Assembly: GCA_009103225.1 (NCBI GenBank)
Contig: RHPI01002069.1
Span: 1,069,854-1,133,853, forward strand
Direction of reading: 5' to 3'
DNA length: 64,000 nt
Source of the DNA: Chlorokybus atmophyticus
Taxonomy: Eukaryota; Streptophyta; Chlorokybophyceae; Chlorokybales; Chlorokybaceae
The notes beneath the pieces were generated by a model. The model did no database searches. It saw nothing but the letters and a program-made list of their open reading frames with translations, and was not told the DNA's origin. Positions 59,807 to 64,000 of this stretch are shown piece by piece. Made by a program: the position numbers and the translations under genes. The first letter of the stretch is position 1, and every line of letters starts with the position of its first letter.

Positions 59807-60996
59807 ATACTAGGGATGTAGCTTAATGTACACTTTTGTGTACAATTAAGTGACCTCGTGGGCACGGCCACTACGCATACACCATAGAAGAAAGTTATCC
59901 TTTTCTACCAACCCATTTGACTATCCATTAAAACTAGGTTCACCTCATTGGCTTAGTCATGCATAAGATGATTTATAACTAGCAAGGATTTGACAGTTTT
60001 TACCGTACACTTAAGTGTACAATTATGCAAGTGATTGATGGGAGCTCAACTCATGCGTGCTGAGCTGGATGTCGGGGTTAGGGTGTTGAGTGAGTGTATT
60101 GGGTGTAGTAGAGCACTTGTGTATATATGCATGCCTATCAACTCATAAAGTGATGAAAGATACACTTGTTGACACATACGCATGCATCAGCACAAAACAG
60201 GCCATTTTTCATACAATGTGGTAGATTTAGTGCAACTGTTGCGCGCATGCTTCAAACATTGCAATACATCAACAACTACCTATCGCTACCACCACTACCT
60301 TCACGATCATCATCACCACTAGCACTTGCCCATGGGGCGTTGCAGGTGCACCTACATGCTCATCGTCCTCCTGTTCATCCACAGCATCCTCCTCATCAAC
60401 AACCTTATCTCTCCCCTCCCCTCCCATGCCTTCCCCCACCCACCATGTTCGCATGCAGAGCAGGCAAGCTATGCCAACTTTAAGCTACAACCACAAACGA
60501 TTGCACCATTAACATTAACACCCTGTAGTAACTTGAGTACACAGTATATGCAATTACAAACAACCACAAGTCGTGTTTGTGCGTGTTGCCATGCCTGCCC
60601 TGAGCTTGGTGGTAGAGCAGGCCAGGCCAAATTGCTGCCCAGCCTCCCAAACACCTAAACACCCGGCCAATGCACTTCACCAAGCCTCTCTCACTACCCA
60701 TAGACCTCCCTTACCTCCCCGACATGCCAACCGCCGCCACCGCCAGTCACCTGCTTGAATCTTGAAACCCGCGGCGGATTGCCGCGGTTTTTGCGCCGCA
60801 ACCCTAACTTGGCAGACCAATATTTTCCACATATGAGCTCCTAAAACTCCGAAGTAAACTTTCCCGTGTACCTCTCGAAGATACCTATTCAATAATACAT
60901 AAACATCCATCGTTGAATATGTATCTTGGGTCGGTAACGCGGGGGCAAGCACCTTTATTTCAATGTACACTTAAGTGTACAGATGCATCCCTAGTG
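59807..60996. mobile_element. non-autonomous DNA-transposon-like element, about 1.2 kb
   Basis: The left end ACTAGGGATGTAGC...TGTACACTTTTGTGTACA is matched on the opposite strand by the right end (ACTAGGGATGCATC...TGTACACTTAAGTGTACA). Each inverted repeat is about 35 bases and includes a palindromic GTACAC...GTGTAC core. A third copy of the core lies inside at 60005-60020. No transposase frame is present. The interior includes CTACCACCACTACC and a CCGCGGCGG...CCGCGG hairpin near 60768. Confidence 0.55.
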
Positions 60997-61009
60997 TTAA
61001 CACGCCCGT

Positions 61010-61075
61010 CCGGTAACTATATTGTATTCAGTACTGTTTTATTGCAACTCAGGTAACACATCACAATTAAAATAG
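61010..61075. repeat. diverged dispersed repeat, copy near 63195-63260
   Basis: GTCCGGTAACTATATTGTATTCAGTACTG here resembles GGTCGGTAACCGTATTGTACTCGCTACTG at about 63197, each followed by TTTTaTTGCAACT / TTTTATGCAACT and CAGGTAACA / CAGTAACA. Same orientation. Confidence 0.5.
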
Positions 61076-61343
61076 GTCCTCAAAGATACACTCTCTTTGG
61101 AGAGCGTTCATTGTGTTGTATACATGTATAGAAAACTGCTCGTTAAGGTAATCAGCATATGCGTTAGATGTGAAAATTGATGATATGCTTATAGTCATGC
61201 AGTCTGCGGCTGCGAAATGTATTATGGCATTGTCATTCGAATAACATCGTGAACTTGGCAATGAGCGCGCAAGTGAGTACCATACGTGTTTGTTAGCATG
61301 TATTATTGATGTTGCAAGGATGATAGCCATGATATGCTATATA

Positions 61344-61380
61344 TAACATGTGTTATTTCATCATGAAATAACACATGTTA
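61344..61380. repeat. perfect 17-bp palindrome with 3-base loop
   Basis: TAACATGTGTTATTTCA, loop TCA, then TGAAATAACACATGTTA. It lies in AT-rich sequence without genes. Confidence 0.8.
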
Positions 61381-61626
61381 ATCAGAGTGCTTCACTGTAA
61401 AGCAATATCTTTATGAATTCCGTCGCAAATTTTACACGGTGACTGACAAGGGACTGAAGGACTGACGGGTGCCTGACCCTGCCTGATCCTACCTGACGTA
61501 ACGGATTGGTCCATAAAAAAACTTTTTAGGACGGCCGTTACTACTAAGCAATATACCGACGGCAAGCGGTCGGTCGACAGGTACAATCGATGGCGGCCTG
61601 CCTGTGACGGCAACACTGCACTTTAA

Positions 61627-61850
61627 GGTGACGGCCGATTGTCGGTCGTCCCATTTGCGCGATGGCGACCTATCTGTATAGCAAATAAGTCACGTTTTCG
61701 TCACATTTTGTGACGGCCGATCGTCGGTCATACCCTGACCATCGAAAAGTATGCGCGACAGCCTGCCTACTATGGCAAGCCAGTCACCGTTAGTCCCTAT
61801 CAGGTGACCATACCGCGTTTAACAAATGACGGCCGACCGCCGGTTGTGCA
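61627..61850. repeat. three spaced copies of a TGACGGCCGAYYGYCGGT motif
   Basis: Copies start near 61629 (TGACGGCCGATTGTCGGTCG), 61710 (TGACGGCCGATCGTCGGTCA) and 61827 (TGACGGCCGACCGCCGGTTG). Each is partly palindromic. ACGGCCGTTA also occurs near 61531 and 62823. Confidence 0.6.
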
Positions 61851-62184
61851 CTTAACAGTTATACAAACAAGTTACCGCCCGTCCCTATATGTCGGCGAGT
61901 AATGCCGGTAAGTCGGGACGGTGGTACAATGCAATTATCATACCATATTAATGGTACAAAATTTCCCTTCTATGACATAATCGTACTAATTGAGTTGTAC
62001 GACGGTGCCATTGTACCGTTGAGCGTTTGAATGACTTAGGCAGCCCTCAACGGCTTGAAGTGTTGAACAGGTGAGCGCTGGGTGGCGGCGGCGGCGGCGG
62101 TGGCGGTGATGGCGACGGTCTACAGGAAGTAAGCTTGTATGCTGACGTTGTTATGCGCATGCAACAATAATTGCCGTTCTTGTC

Positions 62185-62282
62185 TCGGGGCGGCCCTGGC
62201 CAGACCAAACCAAGCCAGGCTAGGCCAAGCCAGGGCAGGCCAGGCCAAGCCTGGCCTGGTCAGGCCAAGCTAGGCCAGGTGG
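62185..62282. repeat. short tandem repeat of CCAGGCCAAGC-like units
   Basis: Repeated CCAGG/CCAAG/GGCCTGG words fill about 100 bases, between a GGCGGCGGCGG tract near 62085 and another near 62281. Low-complexity sequence. Confidence 0.6.
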
Positions 62283-62589
62283 CGGCGGCAACGGCGGCGG
62301 TATGGTAAGCGACAGCATGCGAGTGTGAAGGTTGTGTATGTTGCTGTTGACTGCGCTTGATTAATTGCCTTGTGCTTTGCAGGAGCGGCGGTGGATAAGG
62401 AGCGACGGCGGAGGTGGAGCGCGGTGCAGGAGCGCCGGTTTCTATTAAGGTAGTAATGGTAGTAGTAGCTCACAATATGTAGTTCAGATAGTGCATACAT
62501 TGTAGTACTTTTATAACTTGCAATATATAGTGTGATTCTTTTATTTCAGTCACCGTCTTGCTTGTCACGCATTTAAATATCTAATCATG

Positions 62590-62790
62590 ACGTGAACGGT
62601 ACTAACAGGTACCTTTAGACGTACCTATCAATAACGGGCGATAGGGAAAAGGTACCATGAGGTACCTGTTAGTCACACTGAGTTAGTGTACAGTCACCGG
62701 TACACTAACTGTACCTAACTAACAGGTATCAGTTAGTTAGGTTAAGTCCCTTTTGCCTAACGGGTATGTAACTGACAGGTACCTGTCCGT
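62590..62790. repeat. cluster of GGTACC-centred inverted words
   Basis: ACAGGTACCT, AAGGTACC, GAGGTACCTGTTAGT, CTAACTAACAGGTA and ACAGGTACCTGT recur in both orientations within 200 bases, together with GTGTACAGTCACCGGTACACTAAC. It looks like the end region of a repeat element. Confidence 0.5.
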
Positions 62791-62899
62791 CCAAGTCAGT
62801 CCCTTTGTGTAAACGGCCGGGGACGGCCGTTATACTCAGGCATGTGTAGGAAGATTATAGATGGACTGAGCCACGACAAATAAGTATTCTCAGGTGCAC

Positions 62900-64000
62900 G
62901 GCCGTTGCCGATATTTAGTCGGCCGGCAGGGGAAAAATACTGCGATGTCATGAAGGCTGTTGGCTGTCTGGGTGGTGCTTGCCAGGGTTAGGACTACTCC
63001 ACTTGGATTGCGAGTGATGATGTCCAGTGCTTTAGCGAGTCCAGGAGCTTGCCTGTGACAAAAGAATGGCGCAAATGCTCGTGCCAGTATGATGTGAAAC
63101 ACATGGACCACTAACCTTGGGCTGCAATCAACACAAAAGTAATATCCAGAAGTATGAACGCGAAATGGAATGTAATTTAAGTCTTAACATAAAAATGGTC
63201 GGTAACCGTATTGTACTCGCTACTGTTTTTATGCAACTTCAGTAACATGCTGCAATAAATGTAAAGCTCTGAAAATTACACCCTTTTTATATGGCATTTT
63301 GTGATGTAAACATTTATTGAAAGTTACTCGCTGCGCCAATGGGCACATGAGAAAATCCAAGGGTGCTACCGTAGATACGTATGTGACATCATAAATGAAA
63401 AATTTCAATGCAAACTTGCTAGTGTAGACCTTCAAAATCAACTTTCAACCATACATGGCATGATTATAGATTAATACTACACAATTTGCAACTCGATGGC
63501 CCCAAAAGTCCGATTTTTACTACTTTTTAAACACGATCAATACAATGGCTTGGTACTTGTAGTAAGAATAGTACAGTAGCCATTATAGTGTTAAGCTTTG
63601 GCGCAACACTCTTAAAACAACACATACCTCTACGCCCAGGGAAAGGCACAAGGGTGGGGCATTGTGCCTCTAGGAGGCCAACATTGTTCAGAATGCTCGC
63701 GCATAGGCACTTCGTACATGTCATAGGTTTGCCACATATAAGACTCAAGATCAAGCCATGATTCCGGCATGTTTTACAAGAGTACTCGCACACAATCATT
63801 TGGCGTTCAACTTCAAAGTTATCTCATGCACGCTCGCGCAAGGCCAACTTCAGCAGCACATCAGTAGTGCCTTAAAACTAATGACGTCAACAGCAAGAAC
63901 ATGCGACATCTCTTGCAACGGTAAGTTACCCTGATGAGAGGGAATTTATGGAGTTAAATCTCACCGTCTACTTAATTCAAAAACCATCACCTCCCCCCTC
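62900..64000. other. AT-rich spacer to the window end
   Basis: Apart from the dispersed repeat near 63195-63260, I see no gene or RNA gene. Short minus-strand open frames lack recognisable domains. Confidence 0.4.

Overview
The window is nuclear DNA of a eukaryote. Genes are split by many short introns (mostly GT-AG, with TGCAG-type acceptors). I rebuilt the exon chains by eye from reading frame, splice sites and family similarity; nearly all chains close in phase from start to stop. The gene content points to a flagellated green-lineage alga. It has a nuclear ClpR-type plastid protease subunit with a transit-like leader, a plant-type gamma-carbonic-anhydrase-like subunit of complex I, an RWP-RK transcription factor, PACRG and centrin (cilia), and a Penelope-like retroelement with an N-terminal GIY-YIG domain of the kind known from green algae. 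The species cannot be named from this sequence. Three N tracts (49640-49922, 54506, 57783) mark it as a draft scaffold.

Layout. 0-7 kb is gene-dense: ClpR (+), PACRG (-) and centrin (+). 7.4-11.7 kb is a nearly intact, young Penelope-like element flanked by 534-bp direct repeats. 13.5-16.4 kb is an equilibrative nucleoside transporter (+). 16.4-20.5 kb is AT-rich repeat territory with a decayed LINE-like 3' fragment. 20.5-28.6 kb holds poorly resolved exons, a 451-aa coiled-coil gene (-), and a divergent uncharacterised gene (+). 28.6-32.2 kb is repeat-rich and includes a terminal-inverted-repeat element. 32.3-39.4 kb carries two related genes in opposite orientation: a full Sec14/CRAL-TRIO gene (-), and a chimera (+) in which a copy of the Sec14 promoter/5' region and first two exons is joined in frame to an RWP-RK transcription factor. 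39.4-42.7 kb is repeats, including a long hairpin and a second LINE-like fragment. 42.7-48.6 kb is a PELP1/Rix1 ribosome-biogenesis gene (-) divergent from a mitochondrial gamma-CA-like gene (+). 48.6-51.7 kb is AT-rich with a gap and the first copy of an exactly repeated 562-bp block. 51.7-55.0 kb is a 771-aa secreted LEA-like repeat protein (+). 56.3-56.9 kb is an oxidoreductase-like small membrane protein (-). 57-64 kb is intergenic with the second 562-bp copy and several repeat elements.

The genes are ordinary nuclear neighbours, not a pathway cluster. Several are paired head-to-head (PACRG/centrin, coiled-coil/uncharacterised, PELP1/gamma-CAL). The most interesting items are the Sec14-N/RWP-RK chimera with its captured 5' region, the young two-ORF Penelope-like element with a permuted endonuclease, and the secreted LEA-like protein with a WFG-punctuated repeat.
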